Positions 42,230 through 51,239 of a DNA stretch of 64,000 nucleotides are shown piece after piece; position 1 is the stretch's first letter; the number at the start of each line of letters is the position of its first letter. The DNA is from Roseomonas aerilata DSM 19363 (GTDB lineage Bacteria; Pseudomonadota; Alphaproteobacteria; Acetobacterales; Acetobacteraceae). The stretch lies in NCBI RefSeq assembly GCF_000711725.1, contig NZ_JONP01000023.1, positions 16,367-80,366 on the forward strand, read 5' to 3'. The notes under the pieces were generated by a model. That model worked only from the letters and a program-made list of their open reading frames with translations, did not search any database and was not told the DNA's origin. Made by a program: the position numbers and the translations under genes.

Positions 42230-43222
42230 TCAGTCCAACTCACTCAGATAATCCGGCATCGGACGCGCCTCCGGCCTGGCACCCCGATTGAAACGCTGAA
42301 GCCATCGTTCGTCAGCGCGACGAAGATGCACTTCCAACGCTTCGGCTGCATGATATACGCGGCCGTCCAGCAGGAAGCGATAGATTTCCAAATGCTCCCG
42401 AAGGGCATCCGCGATTAGGTCCAGCGGGATGTGCAGCACGGGATCGAACAAGTAGCGGGTCGGCACGAACAGCATCCGCGTGCGGCCGAGGGCGTGGAGA
42501 ATCTGCTGGTTTGGGCAAAAGGAAAGCGCCCGGACGTGCAGGTCATGCTCCGCGATGTCAGTGTCAAAACCCTCCTTCGGGAAACCATCCAACGCGTCCT
42601 GCACCGTTGCCGTGGACTGCTCAAGAAGAGCCCTTGGGAGGTGAGGGGCGGCTTGGAGCAGAGCGCTGGGCTCAAGGAGCCAGCGAAGCTCGTACATCTG
42701 GTGGGTAACTTCCGGCGTCACCTGTGGTGCAACCCATCGCCCAAGGGTGTCCTTGGTGACCAACCCGATGCCGTGCATCCGGGCCAGAACATCCCGCACG
42801 ACGGTACGACTGACCCCGAAATTCTCGGCCACACGCTCCTCAACGATGCGGACCGTCGAAGAGATCGTTGCAACGCAAAGCGCCTGCTCAAGCTGTGAGT
42901 ACATGCGCTCCCAATGTGGGAGGGACGGAATTTTGACAGCGTCCAGCACCGCTGGCCGCGCAGCGCCGGCTGCAGCTTCCCCCGCGACCTCATAGCCCCG
43001 ACCCTGGCGCTCGCGGATCAGTCCCTGAGAGCAAAGCAGCCGCAACGCACCGCGGGCCGGCGTGCGGCTGATCCCGAACGCCTTGACGATCTGGGCCTCC
43101 AGGAGCTGAGCCCCGGGAGCCAAGCGACCATCCGCAATCATTTCCCGAAGAAGGGCAAAAGCCTTGCCCTGCAGCGAGTGGCTGTCCTCCGGCACGTCTC
43201 GGCCCTTCTCAGCCTCACTCAT
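42230..43222 (-). CDS. GntR/FCD-type regulator with two winged helices
   Basis: A 330-residue regulator; the usual FadR/FCD protein has ~230. Residues ~18-78 form one GntR winged helix (QIVKAFGISRTPARGALRLL, SQGLIRERQGRGYEV). Residues ~105-165 form a second (VEERVAENFGVSRTVVRDVL, ARMHGIGLVTKDTLGRWVAP). The FCD ligand domain then follows (YELRWLLEPSALLQA and DIAEHDLHVRALSF). It diverges from a six-gene catabolic operon and most likely controls it. The ATG was preferred to a GTG one codon upstream. Confidence 0.88.
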   Translation of the reverse strand: MSEAEKGRDVPEDSHSLQGKAFALLREMIADGRLAPGAQLLEAQIVKAFGISRTPARGALRLLCSQGLIRERQGRGYEVAGEAAAGAARPAVLDAVKIPSLPHWERMYSQLEQALCVATISSTVRIVEERVAENFGVSRTVVRDVLARMHGIGLVTKDTLGRWVAPQVTPEVTHQMYELRWLLEPSALLQAAPHLPRALLEQSTATVQDALDGFPKEGFDTDIAEHDLHVRALSFCPNQQILHALGRTRMLFVPTRYLFDPVLHIPLDLIADALREHLEIYRFLLDGRVYHAAEALEVHLRRADERWLQRFNRGARPEARPMPDYLSELD

Positions 43223-43252
43223 CACTGGGTCCCCATACCGGGATTCTGACTG

Positions 43253-43280
43253 TTGACATGCCCGATCTGTCGCCTATCCT
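43253..43280 (+). promoter_or_regulatory. Promoter of the sugar-acid-type operon
   Basis: TTGACA at 43253 and TATCCT at 43275 are separated by 16 bases, a good sigma-70-like match. It lies ~85 bases upstream of the first operon gene and 30 bases from the divergent GntR start, so a repressor there could govern both directions. Confidence 0.5.
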
Positions 43281-43364
43281 GCAAACGTCCTTCGCACACA
43301 CCGTACATTGCACAGCTCAGAATGAGCGGCCCGGACGTTAAGGCGTCTAGGAACTAAGGGGGGG

Positions 43365-44213
43365 ATGCCGATGCGACTGGTACGCTGGGGAGAACGGGAG
43401 ACCGAGCGTCCCGGCCTCCTGGCCGCGGACGGAACCGTCCGCGACCTCACTGAAGTCGTGCAGGACATCGCAGGTACCGCCCTCTCGGACGAAGGTCTCG
43501 CCTGTATACGGGCAGGCGATCCGGCTGCCCTGCCCTCGATCCCGGCCAGGTCGCGTTTGGCCTCGCCCGCAGGCGGCACCGGCAAGATCGTTTGCATCGG
43601 CCTGAACTACCGGGACCACGCGGCAGAGGCGAATCTGCTCGAGCCCAAGGAGCCGATCATATTCCTCAAGGCCACAAGCTCAATCACCGGCCCTCACGAC
43701 CCGGTGGCCATCCCACCCGGCGCTGAGAAGGTGGACTGGGAAGTCGAACTCGGCGTGGTGATCGGCCGCACCGCGCGCAATGTGACTGACGCGGAGGCCC
43801 TGTCTCACGTCGCCGGCTATTGCACCGTCAACGACGTGTCGGAGCGCGCCTGGCAGATGGAGCGGGGCGGACAGTGGGATAAGGGCAAGTCCGCCGACGC
43901 CTTTGCCCCGATTGGCCCCTGGCTCGTCACACGGGACGAAATACCGGACCCTCAGGCACTCACGTTATGGCTCGAGGTGGACGGCGTGCGGCGCCAAAAC
44001 GGCACGACAGCCGACATGATTTTCGGTGTCGCGAACCTTGTCGCCTACACGAGCTGCTTCATGAGCCTGCAACCCGGTGATGTGATCGCCACAGGAACAC
44101 CTGCGGGTGTCGGTATGGGCTTCCGGCCTCCCGTCTATCTGCGCGTGGGACAGATCATGCGCGCCGGCATTCAGAGGCTTGGCGAGCAGACCTCCGAAGC
44201 CATGGCAAGCTAG
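43365..44213 (+). CDS. FAH-family hydrolase, 2,4-diketo-3-deoxy-sugar-acid hydrolase-like
   Basis: A 282-residue fumarylacetoacetate-hydrolase-fold enzyme. KIVCIGLNYRDHAAEANL, DWEVELGVVIGRTARNV with metal-binding acids, NDVSERAWQMERGGQWDKG and DVIATGTPAGVGMG are seen. The wording matches the 2,4-diketo-3-deoxy-L-fuconate/rhamnonate hydrolase branch, which cleaves to pyruvate plus L-lactate. An alpha-hydroxy-acid oxidase gene follows, a logical next step. AAGGGGGGG precedes the start. The substrate remains inferred. Confidence 0.85.
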   Translation: MPMRLVRWGERETERPGLLAADGTVRDLTEVVQDIAGTALSDEGLACIRAGDPAALPSIPARSRLASPAGGTGKIVCIGLNYRDHAAEANLLEPKEPIIFLKATSSITGPHDPVAIPPGAEKVDWEVELGVVIGRTARNVTDAEALSHVAGYCTVNDVSERAWQMERGGQWDKGKSADAFAPIGPWLVTRDEIPDPQALTLWLEVDGVRRQNGTTADMIFGVANLVAYTSCFMSLQPGDVIATGTPAGVGMGFRPPVYLRVGQIMRAGIQRLGEQTSEAMAS

Positions 44214-44216
44214 AGC

Positions 44217-45392
44217 GTGGACCAGACCATCACCTCCGTCGACGATCTGCAGCGTCTCGCAAAACGGCGGGTGCCGTCGCTCTTCTATGACTATGTCAAC
44301 AGCGGATCCTGGACGGAGAGCACCTATCGCCGCAATGGCGAAGACTTGGCCCGCCTGCTCTTTCGGCAGCGTGTAGGCGTCAACATCGCAGGGATTGACA
44401 CCAGTTCTGCCATCCTCGGGATGCGGGCGGCTATGCCACTGGTGCTGGCCCCGGCAGGGTTAACTGGCATGCTGCACCCAGATGGCGAGATCCTCGCCGC
44501 GCGTGCTGCGGCACGGATTGGCGTGCCCTACGTGCTCTCGACAGTCTCGATTTGCTCCATCGAGGATCTGGCGGCGCATACGAAGCAGCCCTTCTGGTTC
44601 CAGCTCTATATCATGAAGGACCGCGGCTTCATCGAGCGGTTGATCGACCGCGCGAAGGCGGCAAAGTGCTCCGCCCTGGTTCTCACCATGGACCTGCCGA
44701 TCCAGGGCCTACGCTATAAGGACATCCGCAACGGGCTTTCGGTCCCGCCACGCATAACCTTGTCTACCCTTGCTGCGATGATCTCGCGCCCGCGCTGGTG
44801 TGCCGCGATGCTACGCACGCAACGTCGCACATTCGGCAACATCGTGGGCCATGCAGAGGGCGCCTCGGACACGATGCGGTTCTCGGAATGGGTGGGCAAG
44901 CAGTTCGACCGTACTGTCACCTGGGACGATGTTCGCTGGATAAAGCAGCGTTGGGGCGGCAAGCTGGTCGTCAAAGGCATCATGGATGCATACGACGCGG
45001 AGGAGGCCCTCAAAGCCGGAGCCGACGCCATCGTTGTCTCCAACCATGGCGGCCGGCAACTCGACGGCGCACCGTCCAGCATCAGCGCCCTGCCCGGCAT
45101 CGCCGCAGTGGTCGCAGGGCGCGCAGAAGTGCTCGTCGACGGCGGCATTCGCAGCGGACAGGACATCCTGCGCGCGCTAGCCCTCGGCGCAGACAACGTG
45201 ATGATCGGCCGAGCTTATCTCTACGGTCTCGGCGCCGGCGGAGAGGCAGGCGTAATGCAATGCCTCGACATTATGTCACGCGAGCTGGAGGCCACTATGG
45301 CCCTCTGCGGTCTGACCAACGTCAGGCAGGCCGGCCCTGGCACGCTCGTCAACCCCGACTTTGTTGCGCCTTACGGAGGAAATCTGAGATGA
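44217..45392 (+). CDS. FMN-dependent alpha-hydroxy-acid dehydrogenase (LldD-like)
   Basis: A 391-residue TIM-barrel flavoenzyme oxidising L-lactate or similar hydroxy acids. VPSLFYDYVNSGSWTEST is the classic N-terminus, PFWFQLYIMKDRG and LVLTMDLPIQGLR lie in the barrel, and VSNHGGRQLDGAPSSI carries the catalytic His and Arg. GTG start three bases after the previous stop. It ends with an ATGA overlap with the decarboxylase-like gene. In this operon it would oxidise L-lactate released by the FAH-type hydrolase (inference). Confidence 0.9.
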   Translation: MDQTITSVDDLQRLAKRRVPSLFYDYVNSGSWTESTYRRNGEDLARLLFRQRVGVNIAGIDTSSAILGMRAAMPLVLAPAGLTGMLHPDGEILAARAAARIGVPYVLSTVSICSIEDLAAHTKQPFWFQLYIMKDRGFIERLIDRAKAAKCSALVLTMDLPIQGLRYKDIRNGLSVPPRITLSTLAAMISRPRWCAAMLRTQRRTFGNIVGHAEGASDTMRFSEWVGKQFDRTVTWDDVRWIKQRWGGKLVVKGIMDAYDAEEALKAGADAIVVSNHGGRQLDGAPSSISALPGIAAVVAGRAEVLVDGGIRSGQDILRALALGADNVMIGRAYLYGLGAGGEAGVMQCLDIMSRELEATMALCGLTNVRQAGPGTLVNPDFVAPYGGNLR

Positions 45393-46174
45393 CCACGCCC
45401 AATACGCCAATGTTTGGCAACTACGAGATGCACCCGGGCAGCGGCGTGAACCCCCCCTACTCTCCCGCTTATCCTGTCGAGTGGGAGTGCCCGCTCCGCA
45501 CGCTTGAGGTGGTGACGCGCGTCGGTCGCGCGAAGGTCGAGAAGCTACTCTCCGACACGCCCTTCGAGTTGGTGAATGACCGCGTCGCCTTCCGCTTCAT
45601 GCTGTCTCCCGGTCACACGCTGGCAATCCATGCCGGACAAATGTTTGACCTGATGGTGACAGTTCCGGTGCGCTATCAGGACCTGTTCACCCAGACGCAC
45701 ATCTACATGTACTGCAGCGACCCGATGGGCATCTGCGCAGGACGCGAGTTGTTCGGCTACACGAAGAAGGACACCCACTATGCTTTCGACGAGACGGCGG
45801 ACGGGGCCATCTCGGGCTGGGTCCGTCGGCGTGGCGTGCCGCTCGTAGATTACAGCTTCATGCCCGATAGCAGCGCACCGATGGTGATGCTCACCGATGA
45901 GTCTGAGCAGCCCGGCGGCGAGATCCATGTTCGCCGCCTTCCTGACCCCGAGAAGGTGGGCACCGCCTATGCGGACGTCGTCTATCGCCGCACGCCATTG
46001 CAATACACAAAGCCTGTGCCCGGGCGGATTGACTGGGCGCTATACCAGAGCAGCTACGACCCGATCGCTGATCTGGCGCCGGAAGTGCTCAGCGCTCATT
46101 TTATGACATCTGACGTTTATGGTGGCGGCTTCGCGGCAGAGGATCGACGCCTTCTCAAGCGCTTGATCCCCTGA
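45389..46174 (+). CDS. Acetoacetate-decarboxylase-family protein
   Basis: A 261-residue ADC-fold protein. CAGRELFGYTKKDTHY contains the paired lysines (126-127), one of which forms the Schiff base in true decarboxylases. FRFMLSPGHTLAIHAGQ and YTKPVPGRIDWALYQSSYD are further segments. Coupled to the LldD-like gene by ATGA and followed by an SDR after one base. Many family members act on keto acids other than acetoacetate. The step here could be decarboxylation or aldol/retro-aldol chemistry. Confidence 0.82.
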   Translation: MTTPNTPMFGNYEMHPGSGVNPPYSPAYPVEWECPLRTLEVVTRVGRAKVEKLLSDTPFELVNDRVAFRFMLSPGHTLAIHAGQMFDLMVTVPVRYQDLFTQTHIYMYCSDPMGICAGRELFGYTKKDTHYAFDETADGAISGWVRRRGVPLVDYSFMPDSSAPMVMLTDESEQPGGEIHVRRLPDPEKVGTAYADVVYRRTPLQYTKPVPGRIDWALYQSSYDPIADLAPEVLSAHFMTSDVYGGGFAAEDRRLLKRLIP

Positions 46175-46175
46175 G

Positions 46176-46934
46176 ATGCCCGTGTCTGCGCAGGGCTGCA
46201 CCGTGGTGACGGGCGCCGGAGGCGGCATCGGCGCTGCTACAGCCCAGGCGCTGGCCCTTGAGGGTTGGCATTTGGTGCTAACGGACCGGGACAGGCCAGC
46301 CCTCGAGCAAGTCCGCGCAGGACTCGCCGCGGCAGGTGCGCTGGCCGACATCTTGCCCGGCGACATGACACAGGAAGAGGACGTTGCTGCCGTCGTCGCG
46401 CATGCGGCAGGCCAAGTTGGCGGGATGCGCGGCTTCGTTGCCGCCGCCGGCGTGCCGGGCTCCGTCCAGGCGGTGCCGGACTATCCGACCGATACTTTCA
46501 AACAGGTCCTGGATGTCAATGTCGTGGGCACCTTCCTGTGCATGAAGCATGGGCTACCGGCGATGAGCGGAGGGGGAAGTTTCGTTGCCGTTGGCTCCAC
46601 GTCTTCCATTCGCGGACGCGCCAACCTCGCAGGCTATGTAGCGAGCAAGCACGCGGTACTTGGGCTAGTCCGAACGGCAGCGTTGGAGCATGTCGGAACA
46701 GCCGTCAGGGTCAACGCGGTTCTCCCAGGCCCAACCCAGACTGCGATGATCGATGCCATCAACGACATGGCAGCACGACGGATTCCGAGTGGCGGTCGGG
46801 TGGAGCGCGCTGTTTCAGCACCCCTGGCGACACCGGCCCAGGTCGCGGACACGGTCGTTTTTCTGCTGTCGCCCGCATCCCGACACTTGAACGGGTCCGC
46901 CATTGTCGTCGACGGGGGCAGCACACTGGCCTGA
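46176..46934 (+). CDS. SDR-family dehydrogenase
   Basis: A 252-residue classical SDR. Cofactor loop TVVTGAGGGIGAATAQALA, then FVAAAGVPGSVQA, catalytic Ser/Tyr/Lys in AVGSTSSIRG and YVASKHAVLGLVR, and a C-terminal LNGSAIVVDGGSTLA. It lies in the middle of the operon and its start nearly abuts the decarboxylase-like stop. In deoxy-sugar-acid pathways one SDR oxidises the sugar and another the 2-keto-3-deoxy acid; two SDRs are present here. Confidence 0.87.
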   Translation: MPVSAQGCTVVTGAGGGIGAATAQALALEGWHLVLTDRDRPALEQVRAGLAAAGALADILPGDMTQEEDVAAVVAHAAGQVGGMRGFVAAAGVPGSVQAVPDYPTDTFKQVLDVNVVGTFLCMKHGLPAMSGGGSFVAVGSTSSIRGRANLAGYVASKHAVLGLVRTAALEHVGTAVRVNAVLPGPTQTAMIDAINDMAARRIPSGGRVERAVSAPLATPAQVADTVVFLLSPASRHLNGSAIVVDGGSTLA

Positions 46935-46977
46935 CGATTACAAAACCAGCGCTGAAATGGCATCGGAGGAAACGAAC

Positions 46978-48282
46978 ATGAGAACTGTAGCAACCCTCTC
47001 CACAGCTGAGCGTCCGGTCGCGGCACAGCACAAGCGCGCCTTAATCGCGGCGTGCATTGGGAATTTCATCGAGTACTTCGATTTCGTCATCTACGGCTAT
47101 TTTGCTTCGGTCATCGCACGCCTATTCTTCCCCGCTGACGACCCCGCGGCCAGCTTGCTCCTGACCTTCGCAGTGTTTGCGATCAGCTACGCCTCTCGGC
47201 CGCTTGGCGGTATCATTTTTGGGCATCTAGGCGATCGCTACGGGCGCAAGACGCCCCTTGCCGTCGCAATCCTCTTGATCGCGGCGTGCACCACACTCAT
47301 TGGCCTGATGCCGACATACCATTCGATCGGTATCGCTGCGCCGATCTTGCTTACCGTTTTACGCCTTGTCCAAGGTATCTCGGTGGGCGGTGAGTATGGC
47401 GGCGCGACCTCCTTCATCTCCGAGTATGCGCCAGCCAGTCGCCGCGGCTTCTATACGGGCTGGCAAACCTTCACCATCGGTCTCGCCCTCCTTGTCGGTG
47501 GAGGGGTGGCCTCTCTCCTCACCTCCACGCTGTCCTATGAGGCCCTGCATAGCTGGGGTTGGCGTTTGCCGTTCCTCGCCGGCCTGCCGCTCGGCTTCGT
47601 TGGGCTGTATCTCCGCTTGAAGCTGGAGGAGACCCCTCACTTCGCATCCGTACAGGCGCATCATGACGTTGAGAAGGCGCCGCTCCTCACCGGCCTTCGT
47701 CAGGAATGGCGCTCTATCCTCATTGCCATGGGCCTCATCTGCGCACCCTCGGCATGCATCTACATCTACTACATCTATATGCCGACCTATCTCGCGACGG
47801 TGCTGAAGTTCGATCTGGCCCAGGCTCAACGCCTCAACCTCTATAACCTCGCTTTCTACTGCTTCTTGCTTCCCTTCTTCGCCTTGCTGAGCGACATCGT
47901 CGGCCGCAAGCCAATGATGCTGGCCGGCGCGATCGCGATCGGGCTTGTGACCTATCCGGCTTTCCACCTCCTGGACCCGGCCAACCCGGGCCAGACCTTA
48001 CTTGCGCTCGGCCTTATGAGCCTGGCCTTCGCACCCCACTCGGCCACTGCACTCTGCGCCATGTCCGAACTCATGCCGACCAAGATGCGTTACACCGGAC
48101 TTTCGGTTAGTCTGAACATACCTGTCACCCTGCTCGGTGGCACCGCGCCCTTTCTGGCAACCTACTTCATTTCCCGCACCGGAAACGCCTACTCTCCATC
48201 TTGGATTGTGCTCGGCGGTGCGCTGCTCACTCTTCTTGCGGTCCTTGCCTACCGCGAGACGCTTCGGACGGGGCTGCGCTAA
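46978..48282 (+). CDS. MFS transporter, metabolite:H+ symporter (MHS) type
   Basis: A 434-residue twelve-helix permease. ACIGNFIEYFDFVIYGYFAS and SYASRPLGGIIFGHLGDRYG, then RKTPL, are the MHS-family signatures; LRLVQGISVGGEYGGATSFI follows. The final gene overlaps its TAA (TAATG). Such carriers import organic acids with protons. It is the only cytoplasmic-membrane importer of this operon, so it most likely brings in the substrate that FAH, LldD-like and SDR enzymes process. Confidence 0.9.
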   Translation: MRTVATLSTAERPVAAQHKRALIAACIGNFIEYFDFVIYGYFASVIARLFFPADDPAASLLLTFAVFAISYASRPLGGIIFGHLGDRYGRKTPLAVAILLIAACTTLIGLMPTYHSIGIAAPILLTVLRLVQGISVGGEYGGATSFISEYAPASRRGFYTGWQTFTIGLALLVGGGVASLLTSTLSYEALHSWGWRLPFLAGLPLGFVGLYLRLKLEETPHFASVQAHHDVEKAPLLTGLRQEWRSILIAMGLICAPSACIYIYYIYMPTYLATVLKFDLAQAQRLNLYNLAFYCFLLPFFALLSDIVGRKPMMLAGAIAIGLVTYPAFHLLDPANPGQTLLALGLMSLAFAPHSATALCAMSELMPTKMRYTGLSVSLNIPVTLLGGTAPFLATYFISRTGNAYSPSWIVLGGALLTLLAVLAYRETLRTGLR

Positions 48283-49046
48283 TGGCTGAGTTTCAGGGCA
48301 AGACCGTTCTTGTCACAGGTGGAGGAAGCGGTATCGGCCGCTCCTGCGCCCTGGCATTCGCGGAGGCTGGCGCGCGCGTGTTGGTGGCCGACCGTGACGA
48401 AGCCGCCGCAGGGGAGACGCTTTGTTTGATGGGCGGAACTGCCGAGCAAGGGGCTTGCCTCGCGTTCGACGTTTCCGTGGAGGCTGAGGTACATGCAGCG
48501 ATCGCACGCGCCTCAGCCCTAGCGCCCATCGACGTTCTTGTGAACTGTGCAGGTATCGGCGCGACCCAGCCGTTTCTCGAGACGGAAGTCGCTCTTCTCG
48601 ATCGCATGTTCGGGGTTAACCTGCGCGGCACCTTCCTTTGTGCACAAGCGGTCGCTCGCGGGATGGTGGCGGCGGGTCGGGGGGGAGTCATCGTGAATAT
48701 GGGCTCCGCCTCGGGTGTGCGGGGCAACGCGGGGCGGGCAGCCTACGGCGCAACGAAGGCGGCCGTGGCGAACCTCACACAGGTCATGGCAGTTGAACTC
48801 GCCAACCTCGGAGTCCGCGTCAACGCCGTCGCACCTGGGCCAATTGAGACGCCACTCGTTGCCGCATCGCACTCGGAAGCGGTGCGGGACGGCTGGCTCC
48901 GCGAGCTCCCGGACGCCCGTTACGGCTTGGTAGCCGAGGTCGCTGCAGCCGTGTTGTTCCTTGCTTCACCACGCTCGACCTACATAACCGGCCACATCCT
49001 GGCAGTCGACGGAGGCTTTTCAGGGGCTGGCGTGATGTCGGCCTAG
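48282..49046 (+). CDS. SDR-family dehydrogenase
   Basis: A 254-residue classical SDR: TVLVTGGGSGIGRSCALAFA, ADRDEAAAGET, NCAGIGATQPF, YGATKAAVANLTQVMAVELA and a C-terminal YITGHILAVDGGFSG. It is the last gene of the six-gene operon and starts inside the stop of the transporter gene. A hairpin follows a few bases after its stop. It differs enough from the operon's other SDR to suggest a separate step. Confidence 0.87.
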   Translation: MAEFQGKTVLVTGGGSGIGRSCALAFAEAGARVLVADRDEAAAGETLCLMGGTAEQGACLAFDVSVEAEVHAAIARASALAPIDVLVNCAGIGATQPFLETEVALLDRMFGVNLRGTFLCAQAVARGMVAAGRGGVIVNMGSASGVRGNAGRAAYGATKAAVANLTQVMAVELANLGVRVNAVAPGPIETPLVAASHSEAVRDGWLRELPDARYGLVAEVAAAVLFLASPRSTYITGHILAVDGGFSGAGVMSA

Positions 49047-49049
49047 CTG

Positions 49050-49074
49050 GGCGACAGATAACTGCTTTGTCGCC
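49050..49074 (+). terminator. Hairpin after the six-gene operon
   Basis: GGCGACA at 49050 pairs perfectly with TGTCGCC at 49068, with an 11-base loop. It starts four bases after the last stop. No T-run follows, so it could be a rho-independent-like end, an mRNA 3' stabiliser or a chance stem. Confidence 0.4.
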
Positions 49075-49217
49075 TAGTCCCGACAGGGAGGGGCCGGCTT
49101 GAGCCGGCGCCCCTACCCGCTGGCATTTGCCTCCATCTTGTTGCACGGGTCGCCCGACTGGGGCGCTGGAGTAGGCTGGCACAGGGACGATCGCTCTGAC
49201 CATGAGGTAGGCCCGCC

Positions 49218-49590
49218 ATGCCTTTCAAGGCCAACGCTGACCGCCGGCACCGCATCCCCAAACGGCACCAGAAGGTAACCAACTGGGCTGAGTACGACGT
49301 CGGCCTACGCGCCCGGGGCAGTCTCACCGTGTGGTTCACGGCCGAGGCGATCGAGGGGTGGCGAGCCGGGGCACGCAGTGGCCGGGGCGGTCAAGCGAAG
49401 TACTCGGATCTGGCGATCGCAACTGCCCTGACGTTGCGTGCCGTGTTCCGCCTGGCGCTGCGCTAGACCGAGGGCTTGGTCGCCTCCATCTTGCAGCTGC
49501 TCGGTCTTGATCTGGGGGTGCCAGATCATTCGACCCTCAGCCGCCGGGCGGAGACGCTGGAGGTGCTGCGGCCCAAGACGGGCAGCGAGC
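49218..49590 (+). pseudogene. IS5-type transposase, truncated with in-frame stop
   Basis: The N-terminal domain is present (NADRRHRIPKRHQKVTNWAE, RARGSLTVWFTAEAIEGWRA, SGRGGQAKYSDLAIATA). A TAG replaces the expected Gln in LALR*TEGL, and the frame goes on to PDHSTLSRRAETLEVL before ending in another copy of the element end (GTTGCACGGGTCGGCC). The catalytic core is missing. The element end also precedes it near 49137, in the same orientation. The remainder of the gap to 49776 shows nothing else. Confidence 0.8.
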
Positions 49591-49776
49591 GACTGTGTTG
49601 CACGGGTCGGCCCAATGGTCTGAGTTGACGGTGTCTCGTGGAGTTCCTTCGGGTGCTAATCGCGCAGGACGCCGAGCAACTGCTCTGGGGATTGCTCGAT
49701 ATAATCTGAAGCGGCGGGATCCGTAGGACACTCTGCCTCAAGCAGTAGGCCCGCGTCCTTCGGAACCCATCCCAAG

Positions 49777-50768
49777 TTATCGTAGCATAAAGCTGATGGG
49801 CACGACCAACGGCACATTGTCGCCAGTATAGTCACCGGGCAACGACGGCATGCTGACCCGCTCCATCATCGCCAGCGCTTCCTCGTCGAAGTCCTGCTCG
49901 CCGGAAGAGCGGGAGAGGCGGACGTTGAGCACCCGCCCATCACGGGTCAGGGTAAAGCTCACCGTAACCACGCCTTGAGCCCGGCGCGCGCGAGCGCCGG
50001 CAGGGTAGCGCTGCACGCGGCGCAGCGCGGCATGGACTTGCCCGACGAAGGTGGGCGGAATGGAAGATGCGCGCGAGGGGGCCGACGCCGGACTGGTAGG
50101 AACCGGGTTTGGCGCTGCAGGCACCTGGGCCACGGGCGGGGCATGTGGCTGCACCGGCACCTGCTCGGCCACCTGTGGCCGCCGGGGCGGAGAAGTCGGC
50201 GGGCGCTGTACGGGGCGGGCCTGCTGTGGCGGCGGAGGCGGTGGGGGGGCTGGAGGCGGAGGCTGGGGCACTGGCTCCGCCGTCTCCGTTGGCAGTTCCT
50301 CGGGTGGAGGCGGCAGCTCGGGCGCTGGTAGGGCTGCCTGGGTGGGCTGCACCGCGAGGGTGGAAGAACAGCGGCCACCGTATCGGGCGGAGGAGGCGCT
50401 GCTTCCTCAAGAGGCGGGGAAGGGGCGGCCTCAGGTGGCACAGCCTGCTCGGTGATGGCTGGGGGGGCCTGCTCCAGCAGCGGCTCTGGCGCAGGCATGA
50501 TCTCCACCTCCACTGCCTGTGCAGGAGCTTCCTGCGCTGTGCCGGGCAGGAGCAGGGGTACTGCCAAGCCGATATGGATCAGGGCGGAGAGGCCCCAGGC
50601 GAGCGGGCCCAGGAAGCGACGTCGGCCAACTGGTTCCAATGCCAAGGGTGGTGCCGATACGGCGCTCGCCATAGCCGCCAGTACCGCAGGCGAGGGCTTC
50701 GGCAGTGGAACGGGGTGCAGTTCTGGCACGACGATCTCGCGCGGCTTCTCGGTCAGAAGGGGCTCCAT
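49777..50768 (-). pseudogene. tonB: Energy transducer TonB with frameshift in Pro-rich linker
   Basis: The N-terminal part (start at 50768) has a cytoplasmic stretch, the membrane anchor (LGPLAWGLSALIHIGLAVPL) and a Pro-rich segment up to about 50370. The rest of the linker and the complete C-terminal TonB domain (FVGQVHAALRRVQRYPAGAR, GVVTVSFTLTRDGRVLNV, LPGDYTGDNVPLVVPISFML) are in the -1 frame. One missing base explains it. As written no full-length TonB is made. It follows exbB and exbD on the same strand, in a unit opposite a Zur-like box. A sequencing slip is the alternative. Confidence 0.8.
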
Positions 50769-50780
50769 TAACGTCGCCCT

Positions 50781-51233
50781 TCAGCGCGGCTGCACAGCCG
50801 GCGCCCCGGCATCAGCCTCGGCGATCAGAGATACCTTGGTGATACCCGCGCGGGAGACGCGGCCCATCACACGGAGCACGTCGCCGTAGGGCACGCTGTG
50901 ATCGCCGCGCACATGCACGGGAGCCTCCGGATCGGTCTCGCGGAGCGCGACCAAGCGCTAAGTGAGCGCGTCTTCCGCCACCTCCTCCTTGCCGATGTAG
51001 AGCTTGTTGTCCGGACCGACAGTGAGGATCAGAGGCGGGTTCGAGGAGGCCGCGCGGGCCGCACTGGTGCGCGGCAGGTTCACCGGCACGCCCACCGTCA
51101 TCATGGGCGCCGCCACCATGAAGACGATCAGCAGCACCAGCATCACGTCCACTAGCGGCGTGACGTTCATGTCGGCCATCGGCAGGGCGTCGTCGTCATC
51201 GTCCCCGCCGCGCTCACCAAATGACATGGCCAT
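50781..51233 (-). pseudogene. exbD: ExbD with internal TAG
   Basis: The first 91 codons are normal: DMNVTPLVDVMLVLLIVFMV carries the conserved membrane Asp, followed by NPPLILTVGPDNKLYIGKEE. TAG then takes the place of codon 92 (50958-50960). The same frame continues beyond it with RLVALRETDPEAPVHVRGD and VLRVMGRVSRAGITKVSLIA to a proper end. A full protein would have ~150 residues. A single C-to-T change (CAG to TAG) accounts for the stop. The truncated product would keep the membrane helix but lose half the periplasmic domain. Confidence 0.82.
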
Positions 51234-51239
51234 GGCGCA

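Noticed and set aside
49137..49620. Intact IS5 element with inverted ends
   Set aside because: The end-like sequences near 49137 and 49597 are in the same orientation, the catalytic core is absent and a TAG interrupts the frame. It is a truncated element beside another element end.
50340..50400. Programmed -1 frameshift in tonB
   Set aside because: No slippery heptamer followed by a stable stem is evident at the change of frame, and exbD next to it also carries a lesion. Mutation or sequencing error is simpler.
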